In this document: positions 1 to 6,494 of the stretch, in pieces
How positions within the stretch are numbered: position 1 is the stretch's first letter
Layout: each line of letters starts with the position of its first letter
Virus record (IMG/VR): IMGVR_UViG_3300026483_000038
Coordinates: 1 to 24,527 of that record
DNA from: a virus
Direction: 5' to 3' (one strand)
Length of the DNA stretch: 24,527 nucleotides
Notes under the pieces: model-generated
What the model saw: the letters and a program-made list of their open reading frames with translations, nothing else
What the model was told of the DNA's origin: nothing
The model's database searches: none
Made by a program: the position numbers and the translations under genes

Positions 1-25
1 GCCGCTTTTCTTTCTAAAGCATTTT

Positions 26-229
26 TCAGCCTCTTGCAAGCGAGGTCTTAGAAGCTTCGCTCAGTCGATACCATCCGCAGCGCAGGAAAACGTCGCCGTC
101 ATCGTCCATCTGGTGCAGCGTGTCCTGCACGGCTCTATGAGGCAAGCCCAACTCCCGCGCGATCATATCGGTGTTGGCCGCAGGGATGATGCGGAGATAG
201 GACAGGATGGTCAGGCGCATGTCATCCAT
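26..229 (-). CDS. Small winged-helix-like DNA-binding protein
   Basis: This 67-residue protein looks like a compact winged helix-turn-helix. An opening helix (MRLTILSYLRIIP) is followed by a helix-turn-helix-like stretch at about residues 20-42 (TDMIARELGLPHRAVQDTLHQM) and a short beta wing (GDVFLRCGWYRLSE). Such proteins are usually transcription regulators or DNA-replication accessories. Its start overlaps the stop of the upstream nuclease-like gene by eight bases, so the two are probably translated from one message. A second in-frame ATG lies three codons in (position 220). Nothing in the sequence identifies the operator or target. It could also be a structural DNA-binding protein; the fold call is by eye only. 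Confidence 0.6.
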   Translation of the reverse strand: MDDMRLTILSYLRIIPAANTDMIARELGLPHRAVQDTLHQMDDDGDVFLRCGWYRLSEASKTSLARG

Positions 230-512
230 CGCAGGGAACCCCCTTCACCATTCGCGCGAACAGCTTAACATCGGTGCTGGTGCGCAGGACCGTAGCATCG
301 CCCCGCCAGTGCGCGAGGAACTCAAGCTGCGCCTCCGTCAACCTGCCCTTTTCCGTCTTGATCTCGACTAGGTAGGTTCGGCCAGCATAGCCCACCAGCA
401 GATCGAGCGGCTGATCCATCATGTAAACGCTGAACCCGTGCGCGCGCAGTTCCGCGACCAGATCCGCCTCGTTGGCGTCCCGGCGGTTCTTATGGCGTCC
501 CCTAAATCCCAT
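222..512 (-). CDS. PD-(D/E)XK nuclease-like protein (VRR-NUC type)
   Basis: A 96-residue protein with the pattern seen in small phage VRR-NUC / Holliday-junction-resolvase-like nucleases: an N-terminal RRDANEADLVAELRAHG helix, then LDLLVGYAGRTYLVEIK, carrying the acidic residue and the E-x-K pair of the PD-(D/E)XK fold, followed by GRLTEAQLEF with the conserved glutamine. The usual Pro-Asp is replaced by Leu-Asp just before LLVGY. It would act on branched or nicked DNA during recombination or replication, which fits its position back to back with the recombination operon. I chose the ATG at 512 because homologous proteins begin just before the RRDANEAD motif and a GAGG lies upstream. An alternative ATG at 542 adds ten residues. 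Confidence 0.72.
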   Translation of the reverse strand: MGFRGRHKNRRDANEADLVAELRAHGFSVYMMDQPLDLLVGYAGRTYLVEIKTEKGRLTEAQLEFLAHWRGDATVLRTSTDVKLFARMVKGVPCDG

Positions 513-583
513 ATCTCTGCCCTCTTTGTTCGTTGCTTGCATCGTATCTCATCTCTCTTTTTTTCGTTAGCTGCATTTTTCTG

Positions 584-621
584 TTTACAAGCGCACTGGT
601 AGCGCGGTATCAAGAACCAGT
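584..621. promoter_or_regulatory. Candidate divergent promoters with overlapping inverted repeat
   Basis: The 96-126 bases between the divergent genes hold a plausible sigma70-type promoter for the plus-strand operon: TTTACA (584-589), 18 bases, then TATCAA (608-613). Read on the minus strand the same two hexamers become TTGATA and TGTAAA with the same spacing, so one pair of boxes could serve both directions. An inverted repeat, ACTGGT (595-600) and ACCAGT (616-621), spans the plus-strand -10 region and is a candidate operator. The match is moderate and no transcription data exist here. Confidence 0.45.
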
Positions 622-638
622 CAAGAGAGGTATGTAGA

Positions 639-869
639 ATGACACGAACAGCAAAATACGCAAGCGACGACATTGAAATCGACTATACCGCAGAGACGGA
701 GACCGACGACTACGGTGTGCCAGGATCGCCTACATGGGAAGTCGTCAAAGACAGCACAATCGACGTGCAGTCGATTACAATCCTCGGCGTAGACGTAAAC
801 GTCATGTCACTGCCGAAAGACTTGCGCGACGCGATCCACAGCATGTGCGACGGACTGGAGTTTGAATGA
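639..869 (+). CDS. Hypothetical protein, first gene of recombination operon
   Basis: A 76-residue acidic protein that I do not recognise. It has a ribosome-binding site AGAGAGG eight bases before the ATG. The N-terminal half is rich in Asp, Glu and Thr (DDIEIDYTAETETDDYG) and the C-terminal part predicts a short helix (LPKDLRDAIHSMCDGLEFE). It is the first gene after the divergent promoter region and overlaps the next small gene by ATGA, so it is translationally coupled to the ERF operon. Acidic small proteins in early phage operons are often anti-host or accessory factors, but nothing in the sequence shows this. Confidence 0.7.
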   Translation: MTRTAKYASDDIEIDYTAETETDDYGVPGSPTWEVVKDSTIDVQSITILGVDVNVMSLPKDLRDAIHSMCDGLEFE

Positions 870-1015
870 TGAACCGCGAATGGGACCGAGCCTATTGCAT
901 CGGGCAAATCCAAGCGATCGTCCGCGAGAGTAGCCACGCAACAGCAGGGGAAATGGTTGAGCAGGTGCGCAAGGCACTTGCTGACCTTAACAACAAACAG
1001 GAGACACAGAAATGA
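866..1015 (+). CDS. Small hypothetical protein (49 aa)
   Basis: A 49-codon ORF, probably all helix, containing MNREWDRAYCIGQIQAIVRE followed by TAGEMVEQVRKALADLNNK. Its ATG overlaps the upstream stop (ATGA at 866-869) and its own stop overlaps the ERF start (ATGA at 1012-1015), so it fills the gap exactly and keeps the coupled chain of the operon intact. Four-base overlaps at both ends are strong support for a real gene. I recognise no family. A second ATG follows immediately at 869. Confidence 0.7.
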   Translation: MMNREWDRAYCIGQIQAIVRESSHATAGEMVEQVRKALADLNNKQETQK

Positions 1016-1626
1016 CACAGCACAAAAACGTATACACCGCACTAGCTTCGGCGCAGTCTGAGATGGGGCCTGTGGTCAAAGGGACGGTGAACCCCCACTT
1101 TCGCAGCAAATACGCCGACTTGGCGGACGTGATGCAGGTCGCACTACCAGCCCTGAACCAAAACGGGGTTTCGGTTTGGAGCAGCATCGTACCCATAGAA
1201 GGCACCAACATGATGCGCACCACTCTGAGCCACGGCGAGAGTGATACGCACATCTTTTGCGACGTGCCGCTTATCGTGTCCAAAAATGACATGCAGGGCC
1301 TTAAATCTGCCACAACTTACGCAAAACGCGTGGGCGTAGAAAGCCTTTGCGGGATAGCCGCTGAAGATGACGACGGCAACGCAGCATCAAAAGCTGCACC
1401 GAAGCGCGAAGCGCCCAAGCCGCCCGAGGTTGACCCGCAGGCAATCAAGCAAGCCACAGAATATCTCGCGCAGGCTGACAGCTTGGATGACCTGAAAGAC
1501 CGCTGGTCAAACTTGCCCAAGCCTACAGCCGCGCACGCTGATGTCGTCGCAGCTAAGAACGCAGCAAAAAAGAACCTGACCATGCCGGACAATTCCGACA
1601 TCGGTGATGACCAAATTCCATACTAG
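1012..1626 (+). CDS. erf: ERF-family single-strand annealing protein
   Basis: A 204-residue ERF-superfamily recombinase. These proteins form rings on single-stranded DNA and anneal complementary strands in phage recombination and genome circularisation. The ERF core is at about residues 1-125: VYTALASAQSEMGPVVKGTVNPHFRSKYADLADV near the N-terminus, the glycine- and serine-rich middle (NGVSVWSSI), and DMQGLKSATTYAKRVGVESLCGIAAEDDDGN, the typical end of the domain. The rest (about 130-204) is an Ala/Pro/Lys-rich linker and a short acidic C-terminal tail ending DIGDDQIPY, a layout that in other annealing proteins contacts SSB. It sits in a coupled operon with other recombination genes. Confidence 0.92.
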   Translation: MTQHKNVYTALASAQSEMGPVVKGTVNPHFRSKYADLADVMQVALPALNQNGVSVWSSIVPIEGTNMMRTTLSHGESDTHIFCDVPLIVSKNDMQGLKSATTYAKRVGVESLCGIAAEDDDGNAASKAAPKREAPKPPEVDPQAIKQATEYLAQADSLDDLKDRWSNLPKPTAAHADVVAAKNAAKKNLTMPDNSDIGDDQIPY

Positions 1627-1637
1627 GAGAGAGCAAA

Positions 1638-2318
1638 ATGAGCAACATCGGACACAACAATCCGCCTGACCCAATCGACGTGGCACTTGCGCCCTACGCT
1701 GATGTCATCGAGGAAGCAGGCAACTGGCTTGACGGGGAGCCAGTGCAGTACGAGTACCAGCTAAAGGCCACGGATGCTCTGCTAAAATCTATAAAGTCCG
1801 CGATCAAGGACGTTAAAAACGCTCGCGACGATGCTACCAAGCCGCTGCATGAGGCATGGAAAGCAGAAGTTGCACGGTGGAAGCCGACCCAAGATGACCT
1901 TGACCGCGTAGCCAAAGGCATCGTCGCAGCGCAAGACCCATTCAAACGCCACCTTGCCGCGCAAAAGGAGGCTGAAAAGCGTGCAGCATGGGAGGCCGCT
2001 GAGAAGGCCAAGCGAGAGGCGATGGAGGCCGCACGCGCCGCTCAGGCGTCAGATATCCAAGCGCAGCGAGATGCCGCTGAGAAGGCCGCTATGGCGCAGC
2101 AGGCGGCGCAGGAAGCCAGCGCCAAGCAAAAAGACACGGTGAAAGGAATGCGCACGGTTCATCGCTATGAAATTCAGGACCACCGCGCAGCACTGCATTG
2201 GATCGCGCAGAACGACCGGGACGCAATGACCGCCTTTATTGAAGCGTATATCGACAAGCATCACAAAGGAACAGAGATTGAAGGTGTGAAACGCTGGACG
2301 GAAAAGGAAGCCTTCTGA
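1638..2318 (+). CDS. Coiled-coil phage protein, ERF-associated
   Basis: A 226-residue protein with a globular N-terminus, a long highly charged Ala/Glu/Lys/Gln-rich segment at about residues 105-170 that should form a continuous helix or coiled coil, and a conserved-looking C-terminal segment (VHRYEIQDHRAALHWIAQNDRDAMTAFIEAYID). Genes of this composition are common directly after erf in phages of alphaproteobacteria, and a role as an accessory to annealing or as an SSB/helicase partner is plausible but unproven. An AGGAGAG ribosome-binding site precedes the ATG. Its stop overlaps the next start (TGATG). Confidence 0.75.
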   Translation: MSNIGHNNPPDPIDVALAPYADVIEEAGNWLDGEPVQYEYQLKATDALLKSIKSAIKDVKNARDDATKPLHEAWKAEVARWKPTQDDLDRVAKGIVAAQDPFKRHLAAQKEAEKRAAWEAAEKAKREAMEAARAAQASDIQAQRDAAEKAAMAQQAAQEASAKQKDTVKGMRTVHRYEIQDHRAALHWIAQNDRDAMTAFIEAYIDKHHKGTEIEGVKRWTEKEAF

Positions 2319-2770
2319 TGCCGACTAAAATCATCCGCGAACCCGGGCACGTTGACGCGCTGTCGGTGTTGCTGCGGGGGCGCAAGCTGCCCCTGACGGT
2401 GACATGGACGCAAGGCGCGCAACGCTCTCACATTCAGAACAGGCTGGCGCAGCGATGGTTTACTGACATTGCTACCCAGCTTGGCGATCAGACCCACGAG
2501 GATGTCCGCGCAGAGTGCAAGCTACGCTTTGGCGTGCCGATACTGCGGGCTGAGAACGAGGCGTTCCGAGTGTCATATGACAGGGTTATGAAGCACCTGC
2601 CATACGACCAGAAACTAGACGCGATCAAGGACTTTGACTTGCCAGTGACGCGGCTGATGACCGTCAAGCAGATGACTGCGTTCATGGATGAAATGCAAAA
2701 ACACTGTCTGGCGCAAGGCGTGCACCTGACAGATCCAGAAGCCCTACGCTATGAACAGGAGTTCACATGA
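2318..2770 (+). CDS. NinB-like recombination protein (tentative)
   Basis: A 150-residue basic protein whose motif order resembles the lambda NinB/YbcN type: LPLTVTWTQGAQRSHIQNRLAQRWF, in which RS-x2-QN-x-L-x3-W parallels the RSLDQNRKLW stretch of NinB, then AECKLRFGVPIL and DFDLPVTRLMTVKQMTAFMDEM. NinB (Orf) helps load recombinases on SSB-coated DNA, which fits its place behind erf. The C-terminal half differs from NinB and the family may simply be a conserved phage DUF. It overlaps its upstream neighbour by one base and the next gene by ATGA. Confidence 0.6.
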   Translation: MPTKIIREPGHVDALSVLLRGRKLPLTVTWTQGAQRSHIQNRLAQRWFTDIATQLGDQTHEDVRAECKLRFGVPILRAENEAFRVSYDRVMKHLPYDQKLDAIKDFDLPVTRLMTVKQMTAFMDEMQKHCLAQGVHLTDPEALRYEQEFT

Positions 2771-3027
2771 AACCCAAGCTAACACGATCACGATGGCTGA
2801 CGCTTAAAAAGCTGGCCAAGGTGCAAGACACCGCGTTCACGTCCATCGAGACGGGCGTGCATGGGTCTGCGCTTCTAAGCCTCGCGGAATGCGGCTGGCT
2901 GGAACAGGCCGATCCACCGAAAGACAAGCCATTCGAAATTGCAACGCGCGGAAACCATTGGCGCGTGACAACCACCGGGCGCGAAGTCATCGCCGCCCTT
3001 CCATCAGAGCCACCACGGAGAACATGA
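2767..3027 (+). CDS. Hypothetical protein, possible winged helix
   Basis: An 86-residue basic protein. KPKLTRSRWLTLKKLAKV predicts a helix, followed by HGSALLSLAECGWLEQADPP and a strand-like segment NHWRVTTTGREVIAALP. The ending (W-R-V-T-T-x-G-R-E-V-I) is typical of the wing of small winged-helix proteins in phages. It lies inside the recombination operon with ATGA overlaps on both sides. DNA binding is inference from the predicted fold. Confidence 0.65.
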   Translation: MKPKLTRSRWLTLKKLAKVQDTAFTSIETGVHGSALLSLAECGWLEQADPPKDKPFEIATRGNHWRVTTTGREVIAALPSEPPRRT

Positions 3028-3272
3028 CCATGACAGACACATTCGCAGTCACCGCCGACGAACTTCGCCAGATCGTCGAACGCATTGAGCATCAAAACGC
3101 GGCCATCGCTGACGAAACCGAAGCCCGCAAGGAAGTCTATGACGAAGCCAAGTCTCGCGGATACTGCACCAAGACCATCCGCAAGATCGTCGCGCTGCGC
3201 AAAAAGGAAGCGGATGAGCGCGCCGAGGAAGAAGCGATAGAGGAACTGTACCGCGAGGCTCTTGGTTTATGA
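3024..3272 (+). CDS. DUF2312 / GapR-like nucleoid-associated protein
   Basis: An 82-residue protein matching the DUF2312 (GapR) family: ADELRQIVERIEHQNAAIADETEARKEVYDEAKSRG, then YCTKTIRKIVALRKKEADERAEEEAIEELYREALG. GapR of Caulobacter is a dimeric or tetrameric coiled-coil protein that binds overtwisted AT-rich DNA ahead of replication forks. The family is characteristic of Alphaproteobacteria, which supports the host assignment. The phage copy lies in an early recombination operon, so it may adjust DNA topology during phage replication or compete with host GapR. The ATG at 3024 continues the ATGA overlaps of this operon; an ATG at 3030 has better ribosome-binding-site spacing (GGAG at 3017-3020). 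Confidence 0.85.
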   Translation: MTMTDTFAVTADELRQIVERIEHQNAAIADETEARKEVYDEAKSRGYCTKTIRKIVALRKKEADERAEEEAIEELYREALGL

Positions 3273-3463
3273 TACGCTGGCTCTTAACCCCAATCATGCG
3301 GCCTATCGCTCGCCGTAAGCTGAATGCGCTATATGCGGAGCGTGAACTTTTCAACCAAGCCATAGAACGCGCGCGCAAAAGCAAAAAAAAGGTCTCGTAC
3401 CTATACCAAGAGGTCAAGTTCATCAGCGCAGAGTGCCACCGCTGGGAGAAATGGTTCCAGTGA
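3269..3463 (+). CDS. Small basic hypothetical protein
   Basis: A 64-residue strongly basic protein (MIRWLLTPIMRPIARRKLNA at the start, then ERARKSKKKVSYLYQEV and HRWEKWF). It is predicted to be mainly helical with an amphipathic N-terminus. The start overlaps the GapR-like stop by ATGA, and its own stop overlaps a GTG that is the likely start of the next gene. No family is recognised. The charge and position suggest a nucleic-acid or membrane-surface partner, but this is not shown. Confidence 0.65.
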   Translation: MIRWLLTPIMRPIARRKLNALYAERELFNQAIERARKSKKKVSYLYQEVKFISAECHRWEKWFQ

Positions 3464-3807
3464 AGCGTTCACCGCTCAAACAAAAAACACCCCTACGCAA
3501 AGTCTCGGCCAAGCGTAGGGCCTACAGGGCCTCAGAGGCGGGTCAGGAAGCCCTAGAGTATATGCGACGGGTAAAGGCCCTACCGTGCGTTATATGCGGC
3601 TCTCCGCCGCCCTCCGACGCTCACCATTGCATTCACGAACGTTACGGCAGCCGGAAGGCCAGCGACTTCGATGTGATACCGCTGTGTCGGGAGTGTCACT
3701 TAGACGGCCCGGAAGCGATCCACAACGGCAAACAGACTTGGCGCGACAAGCACGGACCCGATCACGGATATTTGCCTTTGGTGAAGCGACTGCTTGGTGA
3801 TATGTAG
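3460..3807 (+). CDS. Ref-like HNH nuclease (RecA-dependent type)
   Basis: A 115-residue protein with the layout of phage Ref-type HNH nucleases. A basic leader (KRSPLKQKTPLRK) is followed by LPCVICGSPPPSDAHHC with Cys43, Cys46 and His55-His56, then RKASDFDVIPLCRECH with Cys76, Cys79 and His80, and EAIHNGKQTWRDKHG. P1 Ref is a RecA-dependent endonuclease; the leader and the paired zinc-knuckle cysteines fit that family. I chose GTG at 3460 because it forms a GTGA overlap with the upstream stop and starts right at the KRSPLK leader. An ATG at 3433 is upstream in frame but inside the preceding gene, and an ATG at 3451 is too close to its GGGAGA. It is the last gene of the plus-strand operon. Confidence 0.82.
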   Translation: MKRSPLKQKTPLRKVSAKRRAYRASEAGQEALEYMRRVKALPCVICGSPPPSDAHHCIHERYGSRKASDFDVIPLCRECHLDGPEAIHNGKQTWRDKHGPDHGYLPLVKRLLGDM

Positions 3808-3809
3808 GA

Positions 3810-3851
3810 GGCGCGCGGCGTGGTCCCCCTCCCTTGCCTGCGTCGCGCGCC
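3810..3851. terminator. GC-rich hairpin between convergent operons
   Basis: The 51 bases between the converging Ref-like and endolysin genes contain a perfect 8-bp inverted repeat, GGCGCGCG (3810-3817) and CGCGCGCC (3844-3851), around a C-rich loop. The position suggests a two-way transcription stop. Neither strand has a U-tract after the stem, so it may be a weak or factor-dependent terminator. Confidence 0.5.
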
Positions 3852-3858
3852 CCATAAA

Positions 3859-4311
3859 TCAATTCAGCTCCCAGTGGACGGCATCAATGAATGGCCGTTT
3901 GCCTTGAGACCTGCGCAGGTCGATGTAACTGTTCATCGCGTCCTCCATCGTGCCGTCCCAAAAACGAATGTCCGGGATGTGCCAAGCCGCCCCCCAACGC
4001 AGATCAACGGATTTGACCACAGCGCCCTCTTTCATGGCGTCAGCGATGTCGTCGTATAGGTTTAGCTCCCACGACACGCGCGGGCCGATGTAGGCGACCA
4101 GATCAACAGCGCGGCCCTCAAGGTGCTTGGAGTTCATCGTCTGGCTGGCACCGCTGGCCACAAGGGCCTTTTGCTCTGCTACGGTGCGCACGCCGCACGT
4201 CACGCCAAAGTCAATCTTTGTGACCGTGATGGCGTATTTCACGACTTCGACTAAATCTTCATCCACGCCAGCCAATCGGCTCAGGCTGCGCTTCGATAGG
4301 CTGAAACCCAT
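3859..4311 (-). CDS. M15-family peptidase endolysin (L-Ala-D-Glu endopeptidase type)
   Basis: A 150-residue zinc peptidase of the M15 (VanY-like) class that would cut the peptide stem of peptidoglycan at lysis. It carries FGVTCGVRTVAEQKALVASG, then SKHLEGRAVDLVAY with zinc ligands His63 and Asp70, and at the extreme C-terminus IDAVHWEL with the third ligand His146 and the catalytic acidic residue nearby. No signal peptide or membrane segment is seen, so it needs a holin to reach the wall. The start at 4311 follows the upstream stop by one base with GGAGA upstream. Longer in-frame starts run into the spanin gene. It is the last gene of the late operon. Confidence 0.9.
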   Translation of the reverse strand: MGFSLSKRSLSRLAGVDEDLVEVVKYAITVTKIDFGVTCGVRTVAEQKALVASGASQTMNSKHLEGRAVDLVAYIGPRVSWELNLYDDIADAMKEGAVVKSVDLRWGAAWHIPDIRFWDGTMEDAMNSYIDLRRSQGKRPFIDAVHWELN

Positions 4312-4312
4312 A

Positions 4313-4651
4313 TCAATGTCTCCGCTTAAATAATCTGCGCACGCCGCGCCCGATTTCATTAGGGCTAGGTGCAAGCCACCCTAACACGAGCGCGACAATC
4401 AGCCAAATTGGAACCCGATCATTGTTGATCGTCACAGCGTCCACTTGATCCGCCTCCACATCTCGCGTCGTGGTCACCACATCACGGCCCGCGGTTGTTC
4501 GAGTCTGCTGCGCCACCGCTTGCTGCACGTTCTCGCGCCCGACCTGCGTATTGGCTGCGACGTTAGGTCCACCGCCGAGCATCCCGATGGGCAGCTTACC
4601 GCAGCCCGTCAGAGCGATCAGAAGGCACACTAGAGCTAGATGCTTTGCCAT
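4313..4651 (-). CDS. Probable unimolecular spanin lipoprotein
   Basis: A 112-residue protein with a lipoprotein signal MAKHLALVCLLIALTGC (lipobox LTG-C, Cys17), a Gln/Thr/Val-rich middle (ENVQQAVAQQTRTTAGRDVV), a C-terminal membrane segment at about 81-94 (PIWLIVALVLGWLA) and a basic tail RRLFKRRH. An outer-membrane lipid anchor plus a C-terminal inner-membrane anchor is the design of unimolecular spanins (T1 gp11 type), which fuse the two membranes at the last step of lysis. It starts inside the holin-like gene and is followed by the endolysin. The start at 4651 is chosen because it places the signal sequence at the N-terminus. Confidence 0.72.
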   Translation of the reverse strand: MAKHLALVCLLIALTGCGKLPIGMLGGGPNVAANTQVGRENVQQAVAQQTRTTAGRDVVTTTRDVEADQVDAVTINNDRVPIWLIVALVLGWLAPSPNEIGRGVRRLFKRRH

Positions 4652-4832
4652 TGACGTATATCCCAAAGAAACCTGCGCCTGCACCAACGATGACGCTGAC
4701 AAAGCCTGCCTGCGCGTTTGTCGGGTCAGGCAGCGCCATAAACCATTCGGTAGTGCGGTAGAAGGCGATCCCGTAAAGCGTGATGATGAGCCGTGGCCAG
4801 ATGCGCCAGCGGTTCAGCCACTCCGGTGTCAT
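4596..4832 (-). CDS. Holin candidate, two membrane segments
   Basis: A 78-residue membrane protein. The first hydrophobic segment is at about residues 13-33 (PRLIITLYGIAFYRTTEWFM), followed by a short loop LPDPTNAQAG and a second glycine-rich segment at about 43-60 (GFVSVIVGAGAGFFGIYV), ending in a polar Ser-rich tail. Size, topology and position in the lysis cassette fit a class II holin. It overlaps the upstream membrane-protein gene by ATGA and its 3' end contains the start of the spanin gene. Which of the two small membrane genes makes the lesion cannot be told from sequence. Confidence 0.68.
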   Translation of the reverse strand: MTPEWLNRWRIWPRLIITLYGIAFYRTTEWFMALPDPTNAQAGFVSVIVGAGAGFFGIYVNGKASSSSVPSDRSDGLR

Positions 4833-5068
4833 TTTCCGACTTTGGCGATCAGCGCCTTGATGTCATCGCGTATCTCGCCCAGCATCTTGTTCGTGTCCAC
4901 GCGCGACTGACGGGACATTTCCAAGTCCTCTTTGCGCTGCGACCAGAGCCGCTTGATCTCTTTGTTGTTCTCGATAGACCGACCCTCAAGCCGGATCAGC
5001 CAGACCAGAAACGCAATGAAACCGACAACGATTGGCCAGAGTGTTTTGAGCAGGGATAGAGTGTCCAT
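4829..5068 (-). CDS. Small membrane protein with cytoplasmic coiled coil
   Basis: A 79-residue protein with one N-terminal membrane segment (about residues 10-26, LWPIVVGFIAFLVWLI) followed by a charged helical region (LEGRSIENNKEIKRLWSQRKEDLEMSRQSRVDTNKMLGEIRDDIKAL). This resembles XhlA-like or accessory-holin proteins, in which a coiled coil follows a single membrane anchor. A GAGG ribosome-binding site precedes the ATG. It overlaps the next gene by ATGA, putting it in the lysis cassette; an antiholin or holin role is possible. Confidence 0.65.
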   Translation of the reverse strand: MDTLSLLKTLWPIVVGFIAFLVWLIRLEGRSIENNKEIKRLWSQRKEDLEMSRQSRVDTNKMLGEIRDDIKALIAKVGK

Positions 5069-5077
5069 AGGTCAGCC

Positions 5078-5401
5078 TCACGCAATATCTCGGATAATTT
5101 CGACCCGCACATATCCGTCATTCGGGAATGTCTCGATTGTGCCATCAACATATGTGACTTCAAATTCAGCTTGGAATGAGCCGATTGTGTCGGTGTCTAG
5201 CGCGTCCCAATCGTATTGAACAGTTCCAGCAGCGGGGGTTACGATAGATGCCGAAGCGTCAACCTTTGTGATGCTAGAACTGATTGCACTCATATGAAAG
5301 CGAACAGAAGCGCCAAGAAGGTTGATTGCATTTCCAGATGCATCCTCGAGCGTAGCCAGCATCGAAGGGCTTGTGTCGTTTTGCTTGATGTAAAAAACCA
5401 T
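5078..5401 (-). CDS. BppU-like baseplate/fibre N-terminal domain protein
   Basis: A 107-residue protein resembling the N-terminal domain of the BppU family (upper baseplate proteins of lactococcal phages), an Ig-like beta fold: MVFYIKQNDTSPSMLATLEDASGNAINLLGASVRFHM, then TPAAGTVQYDWDALDTDTIGSFQAEFEVTYVDGTIETFPNDGYVRVEI. The domain normally attaches a receptor-binding protein to the tail tip; here it stands alone. The start at 5401 overlaps the stop of the repeat protein (TAATG), which decides it over the upstream in-frame ATG at 5437. Confidence 0.75.
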   Translation of the reverse strand: MVFYIKQNDTSPSMLATLEDASGNAINLLGASVRFHMSAISSSITKVDASASIVTPAAGTVQYDWDALDTDTIGSFQAEFEVTYVDGTIETFPNDGYVRVEIIRDIA

Positions 5402-6477
5402 TATGCCGCCTCGTTTGCTTGCTGCGTCACAATACACGCATTTGGCCCAATCTTCACTAGGGCGACGTTATTTGAAGGATCAGAAATGCTGATCGACCTT
5501 CTAGCGCTTCCATTGACATATGCTGGCCCAAACACAGGCGCACCTGTCACAATGCTGTCTGCGCTGAGGATTACCGTGACATCCATAACAGATGGCTGAA
5601 TTACAGGTGCGCCAGCCAAAACATTATCGGCCTGCAACTCGTGTTCTTGCTCGATGGTAGAGGCGTCAACAATGGGCGCGGCTGTCGTGATGTCATCGGC
5701 GCTCAAAACATGGACAACAATCGCTGTGGGGCTTCCAACAACGGGCGGCTGGGTGGTGATGTTAGCCGCTGTCAGAACTTCCACCTGCGCAATGACAGAT
5801 GCAGAAATGACAGGCGCGCCGCTTGCGATACTCACTGGCGCAAGGTCATGCTCTTGCTCAATCGTCGGTTGTCCGACCCTTGGGAAGTCAGCCGTTATCG
5901 GGTCAGCGTTTAGCGTTTCACGCTCTGACATTGTAATCGCAGGAACAACAGCGTTGCCCGTCGCAATGTTGTCGCCGTTTAGATTTTCATCTTGCTCGAT
6001 TGTGGCTGTCGCAATGACGGGTGCGCCCGACAAAATCGGATCAGCCGCAAAGGTCTCGTCCTCTGACATTGTGATTGCGGGGACAACTGGTTGACCTGTA
6101 ATAATTGCCACTGGTGAGAGTTCATGCTCTTGCAGTAGGTCAGAGGCTTGTACTGTAGGCTGACCAGTAGTGGTTGGGTCAGCAGAGAAAGTCTCTTCTT
6201 CAGAAGCACTGATAGCTGGCACTACAGGTTGGCCGGTTGTAATGCTGTTTGCCGGTAGGATGTGTGTCCGAACAAGCGTTGACAACGGAACGACTGGTAA
6301 CCCTGTCGTCAAGCCATCGGCTGTAAGGCCGTGTTCCTGAGCTACAGTAGAACTATCAACAACAGCTTGACCCGTGACAATGCCATCAGCATTTATGGGG
6401 TAGACGATAACCGCCCCATCATCAGCCAGAGGCGCAGAGGCTAAAGGCGCAGAGGCTAGAGGCGAAAATCCAAGCAT
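5401..6477 (-). CDS. 23-residue-repeat tail or fibre protein
   Basis: A 358-residue protein almost entirely made of tandem repeats. The first 30 residues include a small direct repeat (SAPLASAPLA). From residue 31 to 306 there are twelve repeats of exactly 23 residues, with a consensus like D-x-I-x-T-G-x-P-V-V-x-x-x-T-x-x-x-x-x-x-L-x-A, and a partial thirteenth followed by a non-repetitive C-terminus (GSARRSISISDPSNNVALVKIGPNACIV). This suggests a regular beta structure forming a rod or fibre. The gene lies among tail-fibre genes and is coupled to the BppU-like gene, so a structural or adsorption role is likely but no family is certain. Confidence 0.75.
   Translation of the reverse strand: MLGFSPLASAPLASAPLADDGAVIVYPINADGIVTGQAVVDSSTVAQEHGLTADGLTTGLPVVPLSTLVRTHILPANSITTGQPVVPAISASEEETFSADPTTTGQPTVQASDLLQEHELSPVAIITGQPVVPAITMSEDETFAADPILSGAPVIATATIEQDENLNGDNIATGNAVVPAITMSERETLNADPITADFPRVGQPTIEQEHDLAPVSIASGAPVISASVIAQVEVLTAANITTQPPVVGSPTAIVVHVLSADDITTAAPIVDASTIEQEHELQADNVLAGAPVIQPSVMDVTVILSADSIVTGAPVFGPAYVNGSARRSISISDPSNNVALVKIGPNACIVTQQANEAA
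5560..6387 (-). repeat. Twelve tandem 69-bp coding repeats
   Basis: This stretch encodes twelve consecutive 23-residue repeats (69 bp each) with no insertions or deletions. Neighbouring copies have diverged; alternating copies look more alike (for example the PAITMSE-type and the TIEQEH-type units), as expected of an old two-unit duplication. Confidence 0.8.
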
Positions 6478-6494
6478 TTAGATGTAGCCTGACA

